Notes: a model not told the origin generated them from the letters alone. A DNA stretch of 64,000 bases from Terrilactibacillus tamarindi (GCF_009718825.1 NZ_WNHB01000003.1:62001-126000); one strand, 5' to 3'; numbered from the stretch's first letter, positions 37,311 through 46,751 are shown. Program-made: numbers and translations.

Positions 37311-37349
37311 AAAAAAAGCATTCCACTCATCCATGTGTGGAATGCTTTT
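37311..37349. terminator. bidirectional terminator between lysP and the MFS gene
   Basis: AAAAGCATTCCACTC and TGTGGAATGCTTTT form a stem with A-run before and T-run after, serving both convergent genes. Confidence 0.9.
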
Positions 37350-37356
37350 TTTATTG

Positions 37357-38907
37357 TCAAGATACTTTTTCTTTAGATTTGTTAGAATCGACACTTCTTG
37401 CATTTCCCATGAGGAAAATAAAAATTAATGTCATGACAATCGGAATTAACGCAAACAGAAAAGTATGTGTAATGGAATCAGACATCGCATGGATGATTTT
37501 GTCTAATATAAATGAAGGTATCTTAGAACGATATTCGGGTTGAAAAATTTGATTAACATTATCTATCTTGGCGAGAGGATTTCCGCCTGCTTGTTCACCT
37601 TGACCTGCCAAGTGTTGCTGAATGCTTTTCATGGCCTCTTTCATTTTATCTGCAAAAATATTATTCTGAATTGAGCCAAATACGGCAATCCCAATGGTCA
37701 TTCCAAGTGAACGTAAGAACGTATTGGTTGAATTGGCTGTTCCACGATATTGAGGCTCTAGGTTGTGAATCGATGCCATGGGTAATAATGAAAATGAAAA
37801 TCCAACTCCAAAACCTGCAATTCCCATATAAAGAATCAGTAACGCATGCGGTGTGGACGGTGACATATTAGCAAGGAACAACATACCAACAAAGAAGGCG
37901 ATAAAAGAAATAAACATTAAGTTACGAAAACTCGTTTTTGATTGAAAAATACCTCCGATGGAGCTGCCAAGAACTGAACCGAGCATCATTGGCGTTAAAA
38001 TAAATCCTGCATTTGTGGCGGATCCACCATAAACAGCCTGTACAAAAATAGGAATATAGACCGTTAATATAATGAAAGAACAACCGTATAAGAAAGCAAG
38101 GATTTGTGACGCGGCAAATAAGCGCCGTTTAAATAACCAAAATGGTAAAATGGGTTCTTTTGCTTTTAACTCAGTAAAGAAAAAGATGACAAAGAAGACG
38201 GCGAAACTAGCGAATAGACTTAGAATTTGCCAAGACTTCCATGCATATTCATGGCCACCAAGTTCGAGAGCAAACATGAGACTGATAACAGAAATCACAA
38301 GAGTAATGGCTCCTGTCCAATCAATCACTTGTTTATGGTGTTTAGTAGATTCTTTATAAAACGCCGTGATTAAGGCGAATGAAACAATACCGATAGGAAC
38401 ATTCACATAAAAGACCCAATGCCAACTTAAATAATCAGTGATATAGGCACCAAGAAGCGGTCCAAGAACACTGGCTAAACCAAAGACGGCACCAAAGAGA
38501 CCTGTCATTTTTCCACGCTTTTCAGGTGGGAAAATATCAAACACAATCGTAAAGGCAATCGGCATTAAAGCTCCACCGCCAATTCCTTGAAGAGCTCTAA
38601 AGAGGCTAAGCTGGACCATCGTTTGGGCGATGCCGCATAAGGCTGATCCAATTAAGAAAACGATAAGACCAAATAAAAAGAAACGCTTTCTACCAAACAT
38701 ATCTGAAAGTTTACCGAATATCGGCATACCAGCCATGACCGTAATCATATAGGCTGCGGTAACCCAAATAAATTTATCGAGACCCCCGAGATCCGATACG
38801 ATGGTTCCCATAGCAGTGGCCACTATCGTATTGTCCATCGCCGCCATTAACATTCCGAGTAGGAGTCCAGTAATAACAAATTTTAAATGACTGCTTTTTA
38901 TTTCCAT
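37357..38907 (-). CDS. MFS drug:H+ antiporter, 14-TMS DHA2 (EmrB/QacA) family
   Basis: A 516-residue transporter with about fourteen hydrophobic segments. Motif A GKLSDMFGRKRFFLFG is near residue 66, motif C (GLASVLGPLLGAYI) near 141, and the start MAAMDNTIVATAM with the membrane Asp near 25 is typical of EmrB/LmrB proteins. These export hydrophobic drugs or cations using the proton gradient. AAAGGAGAG precedes the ATG. No regulator gene is adjacent, but an inverted repeat lies in its upstream spacer. Confidence 0.92.
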   Translation of the reverse strand: MEIKSSHLKFVITGLLLGMLMAAMDNTIVATAMGTIVSDLGGLDKFIWVTAAYMITVMAGMPIFGKLSDMFGRKRFFLFGLIVFLIGSALCGIAQTMVQLSLFRALQGIGGGALMPIAFTIVFDIFPPEKRGKMTGLFGAVFGLASVLGPLLGAYITDYLSWHWVFYVNVPIGIVSFALITAFYKESTKHHKQVIDWTGAITLVISVISLMFALELGGHEYAWKSWQILSLFASFAVFFVIFFFTELKAKEPILPFWLFKRRLFAASQILAFLYGCSFIILTVYIPIFVQAVYGGSATNAGFILTPMMLGSVLGSSIGGIFQSKTSFRNLMFISFIAFFVGMLFLANMSPSTPHALLILYMGIAGFGVGFSFSLLPMASIHNLEPQYRGTANSTNTFLRSLGMTIGIAVFGSIQNNIFADKMKEAMKSIQQHLAGQGEQAGGNPLAKIDNVNQIFQPEYRSKIPSFILDKIIHAMSDSITHTFLFALIPIVMTLIFIFLMGNARSVDSNKSKEKVS

Positions 38908-39069
38908 TTTTTCTCTCCTTTATTTATGTGATACTCATTTATCGTTATTTTTAACGAAGGATGGCCATGTGAATGTGTTTCTTTTTAAATAAGGACATAA
39001 AATTGATTATACCTCTCAAAAAAATATTAAACAAATTTTTTACAAACACATAAATAGAGTCATGACACA

Positions 39070-39095
39070 TGTTCAATATGTACAGAGTATGAACA
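39070..39095. promoter_or_regulatory. inverted repeat in the divergent MFS/YisL spacer
   Basis: TGTTCA (39070) and TGAACA (39090) are separated by 14 bases. The arrangement could be an operator for a TetR or MarR-type regulator of the exporter, but the arms are short. A second small palindrome CGTTATTTTTAACG lies at about 38943-38956. Confidence 0.3.
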
Positions 39096-39200
39096 AGTTT
39101 AGAATTTATGATCACCTTATGATTGTGATAAAATAAGAGCAAGGTCAAACGATACATAGTAACATTCTAAAAGTTTAAATGAATGAATGGAGGGGTGAAA

Positions 39201-39536
39201 GTGAAAGATACCTTACTAACGATTCATGGGTATTCTTGGATGATTTTAGCTGTTTTATTCTTATTAACATGTCTTTTTAGTCGCCAAAAGTTAACCGCCA
39301 TGATTTTGCGTCTTTTTTACTTAGTGATGATTATTACGGGTGTATGGATGTTGATACTTTACCATTTTCCTATAACACCAATCATAAAATTGTTTCTAAG
39401 TCTCATCTTAATCGGCTTTATGGAAATGATTCCTGCTAGAATCCGTCGTGGTCAATCGACAACGGTTCTATGGATTCTATTTGGTATTGATTTTATTGTG
39501 ATCTTGCTTATGGGGTACCGGGTGATACAGTTTTAA
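39201..39536 (+). CDS. yisL: YisL-family (DUF1516) membrane protein
   Basis: A 111-residue protein with four hydrophobic segments. HGYSWMILAVLFLLT near the start, MILRLFYLVMIITGVWML in the middle and GFMEMIPARIRRGQ before the last span follow YisL of Bacillus subtilis closely (MILRLFYILIILTG is remembered from that protein). Function unknown; membrane. The start is GTG at 39201, six bases after GGAGGGG; an ATG at 39183 lies upstream of this ribosome binding site and is not preferred. Confidence 0.8.
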   Translation: MKDTLLTIHGYSWMILAVLFLLTCLFSRQKLTAMILRLFYLVMIITGVWMLILYHFPITPIIKLFLSLILIGFMEMIPARIRRGQSTTVLWILFGIDFIVILLMGYRVIQF

Positions 39537-39538
39537 AA

Positions 39539-39573
39539 AAATGTAGTCCTTTTTAGAAAGGGACTACATTTTT
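39539..39573 (+). terminator. terminator of yisL
   Basis: AAATGTAGTCC and GGACTACATTT form an 11-bp stem followed by TTG. Confidence 0.85.
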
Positions 39574-39597
39574 GTTATGTATGTTATTTTAGAAGAT

Positions 39598-40113
39598 CTA
39601 GTCAATCCAATACCTTTTAACTACGTTTCCATCCTCTTCCACAAAATCAAAGTCTTCTACTCCACCATTTTTCAAAATGATTTTCTTAGAACCGAGGTTA
39701 CTCGCATCGCAAACCACCAATATCCTATCAATTCCCAGTTGTTTAGCCTTCTCAATCGATAAGTTTAATAGTTTTGTAGCAAAGCCTTTGCGTCGTTCAG
39801 TAGGCCGAATGCCATAGCCTATGTGACCTCCACAATTAAGAAGTTGTTCAGTTAAACGATGGCGTATATTTGAAACACCCAGGATACGGTGATTTACATC
39901 CATTAACCAGTAAGTTGAATCAGGAACCCATGAATCAGGTAAACCGATCCCTTTTTCGCTATCTAGAAGACTTTGCACCATACGAGGAAAATCTGAAGGA
40001 TCTTTTTCTATAACCCATGGGATCATTGTTTCGCCACTTTGCTTCCATTCATGATAAAAGTCTAAATACTCTTTTTCGTACTCGACCGTTGGCTTGACTA
40101 AAAACAAAGACAT
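39598..40113 (-). CDS. GNAT-family N-acetyltransferase
   Basis: A 171-residue acetyltransferase. GGHIGYGIRPTERRKGFATKLL near residue 95 has the acetyl-CoA-binding motif, followed by GIDRILVVCDASNLGSKKII and KNGG. It resembles the predicted acetyltransferases of the YjaB/YdfB kind with an N-terminal FYHEWKQSGE region. Acceptor unknown. AGGTGATGAC precedes the ATG. Convergent with yisL. Confidence 0.85.
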   Translation of the reverse strand: MSLFLVKPTVEYEKEYLDFYHEWKQSGETMIPWVIEKDPSDFPRMVQSLLDSEKGIGLPDSWVPDSTYWLMDVNHRILGVSNIRHRLTEQLLNCGGHIGYGIRPTERRKGFATKLLNLSIEKAKQLGIDRILVVCDASNLGSKKIILKNGGVEDFDFVEEDGNVVKRYWID

Positions 40114-40320
40114 GTCATCACCTCATCTTATAGTTGGTCTTACATTACCACAAGAAGATCCCTTTTTCTATTAGAGATGGTTTGTTGACTCATTTGGCCA
40201 CTACCTTCATGAAAAAACTTTTCGAACATCTAAGAACTAGATGAATACCATAGGGATAGATGTGGAAATAGTGAATGAATTTTTTGTCAAATAAAATGGC
40301 AGTGGAAAGGGTGGGAGACC

Positions 40321-41580
40321 TTGTTTGTCTATACTGTAAAATCAGGAGATTCCTTATATAGCATTAGCCAAAAATTCAATATAAATTTTGATACACTACG
40401 TGCAGTAAATGGCCTGGAGCAATTTCTTCAAGTGGTGCCGGGTCAGGCACTTTTAATTACAACGGATCAATATGTTGTGCAGCCTGGAGATAGCTTTTTT
40501 ACAATAGCAAGAACGGCCTATGTAACCATTGAAGACATGCAAAGAGCAAATCCGGGAGTCAATTCAAATCAACTGAGGGTTGGTCAAGTACTCAACTTAC
40601 CGACTCCGCCAAAGACGGTTATCTCAAATTTAAGCTATACGCAATTACGGATACCTTCCATTGATACAGCATTAGTAAATAACTTCGCACCATACTTAAC
40701 ATACGTTGCGTTGTTCGAAATACATTTTAACTGGAATGGGGATCTTAGTACATTAGATGATACACAAGCAGTGACAGCAGCTTGGCAACGTCGAGTGAGG
40801 CCCATTATTACTGTGACGAACTTAACAGCAAGTGGTTTTAGCCCTGACCTTGCGACTCGTGCTCTAAATGGAACGACCGTTAGAGAAAACCTTATCAGAA
40901 ACATTATTAATTATATGACGTCTCATGGTTATGGTGGTGTGAATATTGATTTTGAAGGTGTTCGAGGAGCAGACCGTGTCGTTTATGCGAGTTTCTTACA
41001 GGAGTTAAAAAGTCGAATGCCACAAGGAACATCGTTAACTGTCGCGGTGCCTGCAAAAACGGATGACACAGCACCATGGACCCGGGGCTATGATTATGCC
41101 GCTATTGGTGCTGCTGTAGATGGCGTCTTTCTTATGGCGTATGACTGGCATTATATTGGTAGCCAGCCAGGACCAACAGCTCCTCTACCTAATGTGGAAC
41201 AAACGGTACAATATGCCATTAGTCAGATGCCTAGAGAAAAGATCTTTCTAGGTGTTCCATACTATGGTTATAACTGGGTTGTTCCTGTCACCCCTCAAAA
41301 TCCAGGCTCAGCCATATCTAGCCTAGCAGCAACGAATTTAGCGATGCGGTACCAAGTCCCTATTCAATATTCTACGAGAGACCAAACGGCCTTTTTTAAT
41401 TACACGGATGAAAACGGACAGTACCATACGGTTTGGTTCGACGATACACGAAGCCTTTTTGCTAAAGCTTTGCTTGCCAAAAGGTATCGCGTGGGTGGGA
41501 TCGGGGCATGGCAATTAAACTTAAGCTTCCCACAAGCACCTTACGTTTTGACACGCGTTTTTCAAATTCGAAAAGTTTAA
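40321..41580 (+). CDS. LysM-LysM-GH18 spore peptidoglycan hydrolase (YaaH/SleL type)
   Basis: A 419-residue protein. Two LysM domains (residues about 2-47, starting VYTVKSGDSLYSIS, and about 50-97, starting YVVQPGDSFFTIA) precede a GH18 barrel (about 105-419). The catalytic loop GVNIDFEGV near 200 has the DxE pair. MAYDWHYIGSQPGP and the conserved WQLN near the end are typical. In Bacillus, YaaH, YdhD and SleL are spore-associated enzymes acting on cortex fragments during germination. It has no signal peptide, as in those proteins. The start is TTG at 40321 with GGAAAGGGTG upstream. Confidence 0.92.
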   Translation: MFVYTVKSGDSLYSISQKFNINFDTLRAVNGLEQFLQVVPGQALLITTDQYVVQPGDSFFTIARTAYVTIEDMQRANPGVNSNQLRVGQVLNLPTPPKTVISNLSYTQLRIPSIDTALVNNFAPYLTYVALFEIHFNWNGDLSTLDDTQAVTAAWQRRVRPIITVTNLTASGFSPDLATRALNGTTVRENLIRNIINYMTSHGYGGVNIDFEGVRGADRVVYASFLQELKSRMPQGTSLTVAVPAKTDDTAPWTRGYDYAAIGAAVDGVFLMAYDWHYIGSQPGPTAPLPNVEQTVQYAISQMPREKIFLGVPYYGYNWVVPVTPQNPGSAISSLAATNLAMRYQVPIQYSTRDQTAFFNYTDENGQYHTVWFDDTRSLFAKALLAKRYRVGGIGAWQLNLSFPQAPYVLTRVFQIRKV

Positions 41581-41757
41581 CAGATTTTAGAAAAAACTCC
41601 TCTTCCACAAGCCTGTGAAGCGCGAAGCTCAAGGGTAAGGAGGTCAATTACGTCCTCTAATCTTTTGATGGATTCGGTAAGACATGTTATGTTAGTAACG
41701 AGACCACATTGCTTTATGATGTGAAAAACATGAGTTCATCGAAAGTGAGTGAAGAGG

Positions 41758-42621
41758 ATGTCAAAACCCATCATTGGTTTTATTGGAACGGGCGTTATGG
41801 GTCAAGGAATGGTACGCAATTTGTTTAAAGCCGATTACAATGTGAATGTCTATAACCGAACAAAAGAAAAAGCAGATGCACTTGTCAAAGAAGGCGCCAC
41901 TTGGTATGACTCTCCAGCTGAGATTGCAGCAGCGTCAGATGTCATCATTACCATAGTCGGTTATCCAAAAGATGTCGAGTCTGTTTATCTCGAAGATGGA
42001 ATTTTGGCTCATGCCAAAAAAGGGGCTTATGTGATCGATATGACCACGTCATCACCACAGCTCGCTGAAAAAATATATGAAGAAGCAGCGAAACGGGGTA
42101 TCCATGCATTAGATGCGCCAGTTTCGGGTGGCGATGTTGGGGCGAAAAACGGCACTTTATCCATCATGGTAGGCGGAGATAAAGAAGACTTTGAAGTGGT
42201 TCAACCTGTTTTCGAAGCCATGGGTAAAAATATCGTCTATCAAGGCAAAGCAGGCGCAGGTCAACATACGAAAGCAGCCAACCAAATTGCGATTGCTTCG
42301 GGTATGTTAGGTGTTGCTGAAGCCCTTGCCTATGCTGAACATGCTGGACTTGATCCTGAAACAGTCTTAAGTAGTATTTCACAAGGGGCAGCCGGAAGTT
42401 GGTCTCTGTCTAATCTCGGACCTAGAATGTTAAAAGGTGATTTTGAACCTGGATTCTATGTCAAACACTTGATCAAAGATATGAAAATTGCCCTTTCTTC
42501 AGCTGAATCATTAAAACTAGATACACCAGGTCTATCACTATCAGAAAAACTTTACGAAGAACTCGCCGCTTCCGGTGAAGAAAATAGTGGGACACAAGCC
42601 ATTTATAAAAGATACAAATAA
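41758..42621 (+). CDS. YkwC-type 3-hydroxyisobutyrate/2-hydroxy-3-oxopropionate dehydrogenase family
   Basis: A 287-residue beta-hydroxyacid dehydrogenase. IGFIGTGVMGQGMVRNL at the start binds NAD(P), LDAPVSGGDVGAKNGTLSIM near 117 is the substrate loop and GQHTKAANQIAIASG near 166 holds the catalytic lysine. Long stretches such as GAAGSWSLSNLGPRML recall YkwC of B. subtilis. It oxidises or reduces a small 2- or 3-hydroxy acid. ATG at 41758 is used; GTG at 41749 is in frame, and neither has a strong ribosome binding site. Confidence 0.88.
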   Translation: MSKPIIGFIGTGVMGQGMVRNLFKADYNVNVYNRTKEKADALVKEGATWYDSPAEIAAASDVIITIVGYPKDVESVYLEDGILAHAKKGAYVIDMTTSSPQLAEKIYEEAAKRGIHALDAPVSGGDVGAKNGTLSIMVGGDKEDFEVVQPVFEAMGKNIVYQGKAGAGQHTKAANQIAIASGMLGVAEALAYAEHAGLDPETVLSSISQGAAGSWSLSNLGPRMLKGDFEPGFYVKHLIKDMKIALSSAESLKLDTPGLSLSEKLYEELAASGEENSGTQAIYKRYK

Positions 42622-42628
42622 TCACAAA

Positions 42629-42712
42629 TGAAAAAGACTCCGATTGAAACTGCAACTCAACTGTTTGACATCTCGACAGTTGGAAGCAGGTCAGATGGGA
42701 GTCTTTTCTTGC
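42629..42712 (+). terminator. long terminator hairpin after ykwC-type gene
   Basis: AAAAAGACTCC pairs with GGGAGTCTTTT, enclosing a second stem CAACTGT/ACAGTTG. T-run at the end. It may also serve the minus-strand gene at 42725. Confidence 0.8.
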
Positions 42713-42724
42713 CTTACATAACCA

Positions 42725-43057
42725 TCATTTATTCCACTTGATCCATTGATTTGCTTCTAAAATTTGCAAGAATTTAACTAAACGGGCTAATGCCATGTCA
42801 TCGTCATTCCCAAATTTTTCGACAAAGCGTTTTTCGATATCAAGGACGGTTTGTTTTCCGTCAATTTGACCTACAACAAACTCACCAAGCGCATCTAGTT
42901 TAACCTTTCGAAATGCGGGTTGCTTAAAAAAACGAATCGATAGGCGTTCCAGCCAATTTTGACGTGGAATGAGTAAGAAAGCGTCTTGACCATCCACGAC
43001 TTGAATCCCTTCTCTTAACATGGGAGATAAAAAAAGCATGTTATCTTTTTTCTTCAT
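42725..43057 (-). CDS. PqqD-like protein
   Basis: A 110-residue protein with DALGEFVVGQIDGKQTVLDIEKRFV in the middle, followed by DMALARLVKFLQILEANQWIKW, which is the fold and motif of PqqD-like peptide chaperones (RiPP recognition element). It has no PQQ genes beside it. The start is the ATG at 43057 after GAGGAGG; the open frame upstream of this has no ribosome binding site. It sits next to the OPT oligopeptide transporter, separated by a terminator. Whether it binds a peptide is unknown. Confidence 0.7.
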   Translation of the reverse strand: MKKKDNMLFLSPMLREGIQVVDGQDAFLLIPRQNWLERLSIRFFKQPAFRKVKLDALGEFVVGQIDGKQTVLDIEKRFVEKFGNDDDMALARLVKFLQILEANQWIKWNK

Positions 43058-43077
43058 AGTTAGAACCTCCTCGTATA

Positions 43078-43111
43078 TTAAAAAACTTCCTTCCAAACAC
43101 AGGAAGGAAGT
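43078..43111 (-). terminator. terminator between the OPT transporter and the PqqD-like gene
   Basis: CTTCCTTCC and GGAAGGAAG form a stem; on the minus strand it is followed by TTTTTT. It lies directly after the OPT gene and before the PqqD-like gene. Confidence 0.85.
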
Positions 43112-43129
43112 TATCATCTAATAAATCAA

Positions 43130-45007
43130 TTAAGCTTTTCGTTTCTTCATGCTCACGCGATACAATAACCAACATACAATTAAGAAGAGAACAAATGGAA
43201 GCCATTGATTTTGGATCAAGACATTCGCAGGAAGTGGAACTTTAACCCAGATAAGGACGGCAACGATAACCCCAATAAGGGATTCCCCAGCAATTAAGCC
43301 TGCTGCATACAACGTTCCTCGTTCCACACTAGCTTCTCTTTCTTGATCTGATTTTGAAAAACGATTGACGAAATAGCGAACGATGCCACCAAAGAAGACG
43401 GTCATACTGATATTGACAGGCAAGTATAATCCAACAGCAAAGACAAGTGAATTAACTCCCATAAATTCAACAGCAACCGCAATCGCTGCACCAATAATAA
43501 TTAAGGTCCAAGGCAAATTACCATCGAAGATACCTTGTACTAAAATTTTCATTAATACGGCTTTTGGTGCTGGCATGGCTTGTGTACCAAATCCATAGAC
43601 GTTATTGAAAAGGACGAGCATAAAGCCCATAACGAGACCACTAACTGCAACACCTATAAGCATGGCTACTTGTTGTTTCCATGGCGTACCACCAACAAGA
43701 TAACCTGTTTTTAAATCTTGTGATATATCGCCTGCAACGGCAAGAGCCGTACATACGATAGCGGCAACCGTTAATGTTGCAAGAATACCACTTGCACCGT
43801 GTTGGCCAAATAGTTTGAAAACTAAGGCGACAATAAGCAGCGTTGCGATGGTCATACCTGAGACCGGAGAAGATGAACTTCCCACAACCCCGACTATTCG
43901 AGAGGCTACTGTAACAAATAAGAATCCAAATATCGCGATGGCAATCGCACCAATAAGGCCAACCTCAGTTAAAGGAACAAAGGCAATGATGAGAATAAGT
44001 AAGATAATGCCAAGAAGAACATATTTCATTGGCATATCGTGATCTGTACGCTCGAGTGACTGTTTCCTACCATCCGTATTTTGGATTGATTGAACTGTTT
44101 CAGCGATGGTTCTAACAAGGGTTGGAAGAGTTTTTAATAAAGTAATCAGACCACCAGCCGCAACGGCACCTGCTCCGATATAACGAATATAGTTGTCCCA
44201 AATAGCTGCAGCATCCAATTGCGTTAAGGCTTCGGTTGCAGGGAATATAACGGCCGAGTTACCTCCACCGAAAAATCCAATCATCGGAACAAGGACGATC
44301 GAAGCAAATAACCCACCGGCTGCCATCTGAGCAGCAATACTTGGCCCAATAATGTAACCCACACCAAGTAGAGCAGGGTAGACTTCCATACCGACAAAAG
44401 CATTTTTAAAACGCCAGATACCGATATTCAAGTCCGATTTTACCAACTTAACCGCATCAACGATTAATTTTAAAACGCCACCGACTAAAAAGCCGGATAA
44501 CACCAATTTGGCATTTTGGCCACCTGTTTCACCACTTTTTAAAACTTCTGCACAAGCTGTGCCTTCCGGGTAAGGTAGGATTTCATGCTCTTTAACAATG
44601 AGCATTCTACGCAGAGGCACCATCATAAAGACACCTAGAAATCCACCTGTTAGGACAATGAAAATAAGAAGAATTTGTGAGATCTTAATATTAAGTAAAA
44701 AAAGGGCAGGCAAGGTGAATACAGCTCCAGCTCCTAAAGCTTCACCCGCTGTTGTCATGGTTTGTACAATATTATTTTCTAAAATGGAGTCGCGTTTAAA
44801 GATTCCACGCAAAATCCCCATGGATATAACGGCTGCAGGAATAGACGCAGATACGGTCAAACCGACTAATAAGCCCAAATAGGCATTAGCGGCACCAAAT
44901 AAAATAGCTAAAATAATACCTAATATAACGGCCGTGACCGTTAACTCGGGTAATGATTTTGAAGCTGGTACATATGGAGTGAATTTCTCACTCTTTTTCT
45001 GGCTCAT
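43130..45007 (-). CDS. OPT-family oligopeptide transporter
   Basis: A 625-residue protein with about fifteen hydrophobic segments. LPELTVTAVILGIILAILFG near the start, ANAYLGLLVGLTVSASIPAA, LPYPEGTACAEVLKSGE near 145, and a GGGNSAVIFPATE segment are characteristic of the prokaryotic OPT (peptide/siderophore) branch. It imports oligopeptides or metal-peptide chelates with protons. AAGGAGATGAC precedes the ATG. An inverted repeat lies in the upstream spacer. It is divergent from the unknown membrane gene at 45306. Confidence 0.9.
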   Translation of the reverse strand: MSQKKSEKFTPYVPASKSLPELTVTAVILGIILAILFGAANAYLGLLVGLTVSASIPAAVISMGILRGIFKRDSILENNIVQTMTTAGEALGAGAVFTLPALFLLNIKISQILLIFIVLTGGFLGVFMMVPLRRMLIVKEHEILPYPEGTACAEVLKSGETGGQNAKLVLSGFLVGGVLKLIVDAVKLVKSDLNIGIWRFKNAFVGMEVYPALLGVGYIIGPSIAAQMAAGGLFASIVLVPMIGFFGGGNSAVIFPATEALTQLDAAAIWDNYIRYIGAGAVAAGGLITLLKTLPTLVRTIAETVQSIQNTDGRKQSLERTDHDMPMKYVLLGIILLILIIAFVPLTEVGLIGAIAIAIFGFLFVTVASRIVGVVGSSSSPVSGMTIATLLIVALVFKLFGQHGASGILATLTVAAIVCTALAVAGDISQDLKTGYLVGGTPWKQQVAMLIGVAVSGLVMGFMLVLFNNVYGFGTQAMPAPKAVLMKILVQGIFDGNLPWTLIIIGAAIAVAVEFMGVNSLVFAVGLYLPVNISMTVFFGGIVRYFVNRFSKSDQEREASVERGTLYAAGLIAGESLIGVIVAVLIWVKVPLPANVLIQNQWLPFVLFLIVCWLLYRVSMKKRKA

Positions 45008-45082
45008 GTTGTCATCTCCTTGAAGTGTTAGAATTATGAGAATATAATGTCAAAAACTCCCAAAAATACAAACCTTGTCTAT

Positions 45083-45121
45083 AGTACAAAAGTCGAACAG
45101 GTAATGCAAGACTTTTGTACT
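45083..45121. promoter_or_regulatory. 12-bp inverted repeat in the leader of the OPT gene
   Basis: AGTACAAAAGTC (45083) pairs perfectly with GACTTTTGTACT (45110) over a 15-base loop, 76 bp upstream of the OPT start. On the minus strand a TTGACA at about 45055-45050 gives a possible promoter 3' of the repeat. It might be an operator or an RNA hairpin; not recognised. Confidence 0.4.
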
Positions 45122-45305
45122 TTTTATGCATAGTAATATATACCATCGGTTCAGATTTTTAACCACCATAAGGGGAATTCTCCATTTAAGAGGAAGGTTA
45201 TATAAGCAAGAATAGCTCTTATTGTTTGTTCGATTTCCTTAATCATGTTTATAGATTAGTATATTTGCCTATATTGAAAGAAAAAGACGAATCTGAGGGA
45301 TATCG

Positions 45306-45920
45306 ATGAAAAAGCAAAAACTATCGGCTCTTATTTCTATTATTGGTGCATTATTATTTGGAATCGCGACAGCCTTTCACCCCTTACTAACGAATCCATG
45401 GGATGTTGGTTTTGCATTCAAAGAAGTGGCGACGCATCATCACTGGATCTTAGATCATTGGTTATTTTTACTTGGTCTGTTTGTATGGTTGCTTGGGTTA
45501 ATCTTTTTTATGAAATATTCACCTATGCAAGTAAACAGGATTCCCGCATCTCTTTTTATCACATCTCTTGGTTTATGGTGTCTCATTGTTTCTGCTGAGA
45601 TTGCCGTCTTACCTCAACATCTGAATAAAATTATCCATGGGCAGACATCATTATATCCCCTATGGGGAGCTCTATTTACATGGGGACTATTTGCGGGATA
45701 TTTAGCGATGATTTTAGTGTACGTTGGCATTTTGATATGGGCCTGTTCATATCATGGTTATGTCAAACTAGTTGGAATAGGAGCTAGTTTATTAGGTTGT
45801 CTGGGTGCTCTACTTTCTTTATGGTTTCCGTCATGGTCCTTATACATTCAATTCTTAACCGCACCCTTACCTTATCTTTGGACCCTATGGATGACGGGGC
45901 GGACGTTTTTTTCACACTAG
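45306..45920 (+). CDS. unknown membrane protein with about six spans
   Basis: A 204-residue hydrophobic protein with roughly six membrane segments, beginning SALISIIGALLFGIATAFHP. Its histidine-rich loop THHHWILDHW (residues about 43-52) and a PQHLNKI motif are the only polar features. I do not recognise the family. GAGGGATATCG precedes the ATG. No co-transcribed partner; a copy of the 115-bp interspersed element follows 90 bp downstream. Confidence 0.75.
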   Translation: MKKQKLSALISIIGALLFGIATAFHPLLTNPWDVGFAFKEVATHHHWILDHWLFLLGLFVWLLGLIFFMKYSPMQVNRIPASLFITSLGLWCLIVSAEIAVLPQHLNKIIHGQTSLYPLWGALFTWGLFAGYLAMILVYVGILIWACSYHGYVKLVGIGASLLGCLGALLSLWFPSWSLYIQFLTAPLPYLWTLWMTGRTFFSH

Positions 45921-46010
45921 AGCTCTGTCTGTGCCTTATAGGCTGGCCAATCGGCAAGTTTTCTTTAAAAAAGGACAAGATGGAGTAAAATATCAATCAG
46001 ATCAGTAGAA

Positions 46011-46128
46011 TGATTGAAAGCCTGAACCAATCGATCTCATGCGGACAGGTACCCCCCCGCCTAGGAATGCTCGTTTACTCGCATACCTTGAGACGGTGGT
46101 CAATACTCGCTGTTAATGCGGGATAAAA
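46011..46128 (+). repeat. copy of the 115-bp interspersed element
   Basis: Begins ATTGAAAGCCTGAACCAATC, then CTCATGCGG, a core CCGCCTAGGAATGCTCG ... CATACCTTGAG, and ends GTTAATGCGGGATAAAA. The core can fold into a stem, and the outer CATGCGG/AATGCGG parts are repeated. The best preserved copy with that at 54395. Confidence 0.85.
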
Positions 46129-46162
46129 GTTAGTACATTAAAACAAGGAGGTAACTTAGTCA

Positions 46163-46555
46163 ATGGAGGATATAGGATTATTGCTTATCCGTCTAGTCAT
46201 AGGTCTTACATTTGTCGGTCATGGAGCACAAAAATTATTCGGTTGGTTCGGCGGGCCTGGTTTGACTGGGACAGGAGAATGGTTAGAATCGATTGGAATC
46301 AAACCTGGAGGGAAAATTTGGGCCATTGTAGCAGGCACTTTTGAGCTCGTTGGAGGTATTTTATTTTTAATTGGTTTTTGGATTCCTGTTGGTGCGAGTT
46401 TAATAGGACTTATCATGCTTGATGCCATTTTAACGGTACATGGACCTAATGGTTTTTGGGCGGTAAACAATGGATTTGAATATAATTTAGTCCTTATCGC
46501 GATCGTTGTAGGCATCGCGTTTACAGGACCTGGTGGTTATGTTTTATTTAAATAA
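46163..46555 (+). CDS. DoxX-family membrane protein
   Basis: A 130-residue protein with four hydrophobic segments. GLLLIRLVIGLTFVGHGAQKLFGWFGGPG at the start (residues 4-32 in part) and GFWIPVGASLIGLIMLDA later are DoxX hallmarks. DoxX/CatD proteins sit in the membrane with a quinone-like role, sometimes tied to thiol or oxidative stress. AAGGAGG precedes the ATG. Stands alone. Confidence 0.85.
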   Translation: MEDIGLLLIRLVIGLTFVGHGAQKLFGWFGGPGLTGTGEWLESIGIKPGGKIWAIVAGTFELVGGILFLIGFWIPVGASLIGLIMLDAILTVHGPNGFWAVNNGFEYNLVLIAIVVGIAFTGPGGYVLFK

Positions 46556-46702
46556 TTAATCTGGTACGCCAAGCAGCATGTAACCATTATAATGAGTCAG
46601 CTACTAAAACTGAATTTCATGATGCTAAGTGAGGCCCCAAAATTAATATCCTAGCATCGTACTTTTCAGGCTTCTAGAATGTCCGAGCATATGACTTTGA
46701 TT

Positions 46703-46730
46703 TTGAATATCGATATTTTTCAATTATAAT
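46703..46730 (+). promoter_or_regulatory. sigma-A promoter of the PBP gene
   Basis: TTGAAT, 16 bases, TATAAT, 21 bp upstream of the TTG and 36 bp upstream of the ATT candidate start. Confidence 0.65.
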
Positions 46731-46751
46731 AAACGTAGGAATTCGACATAA

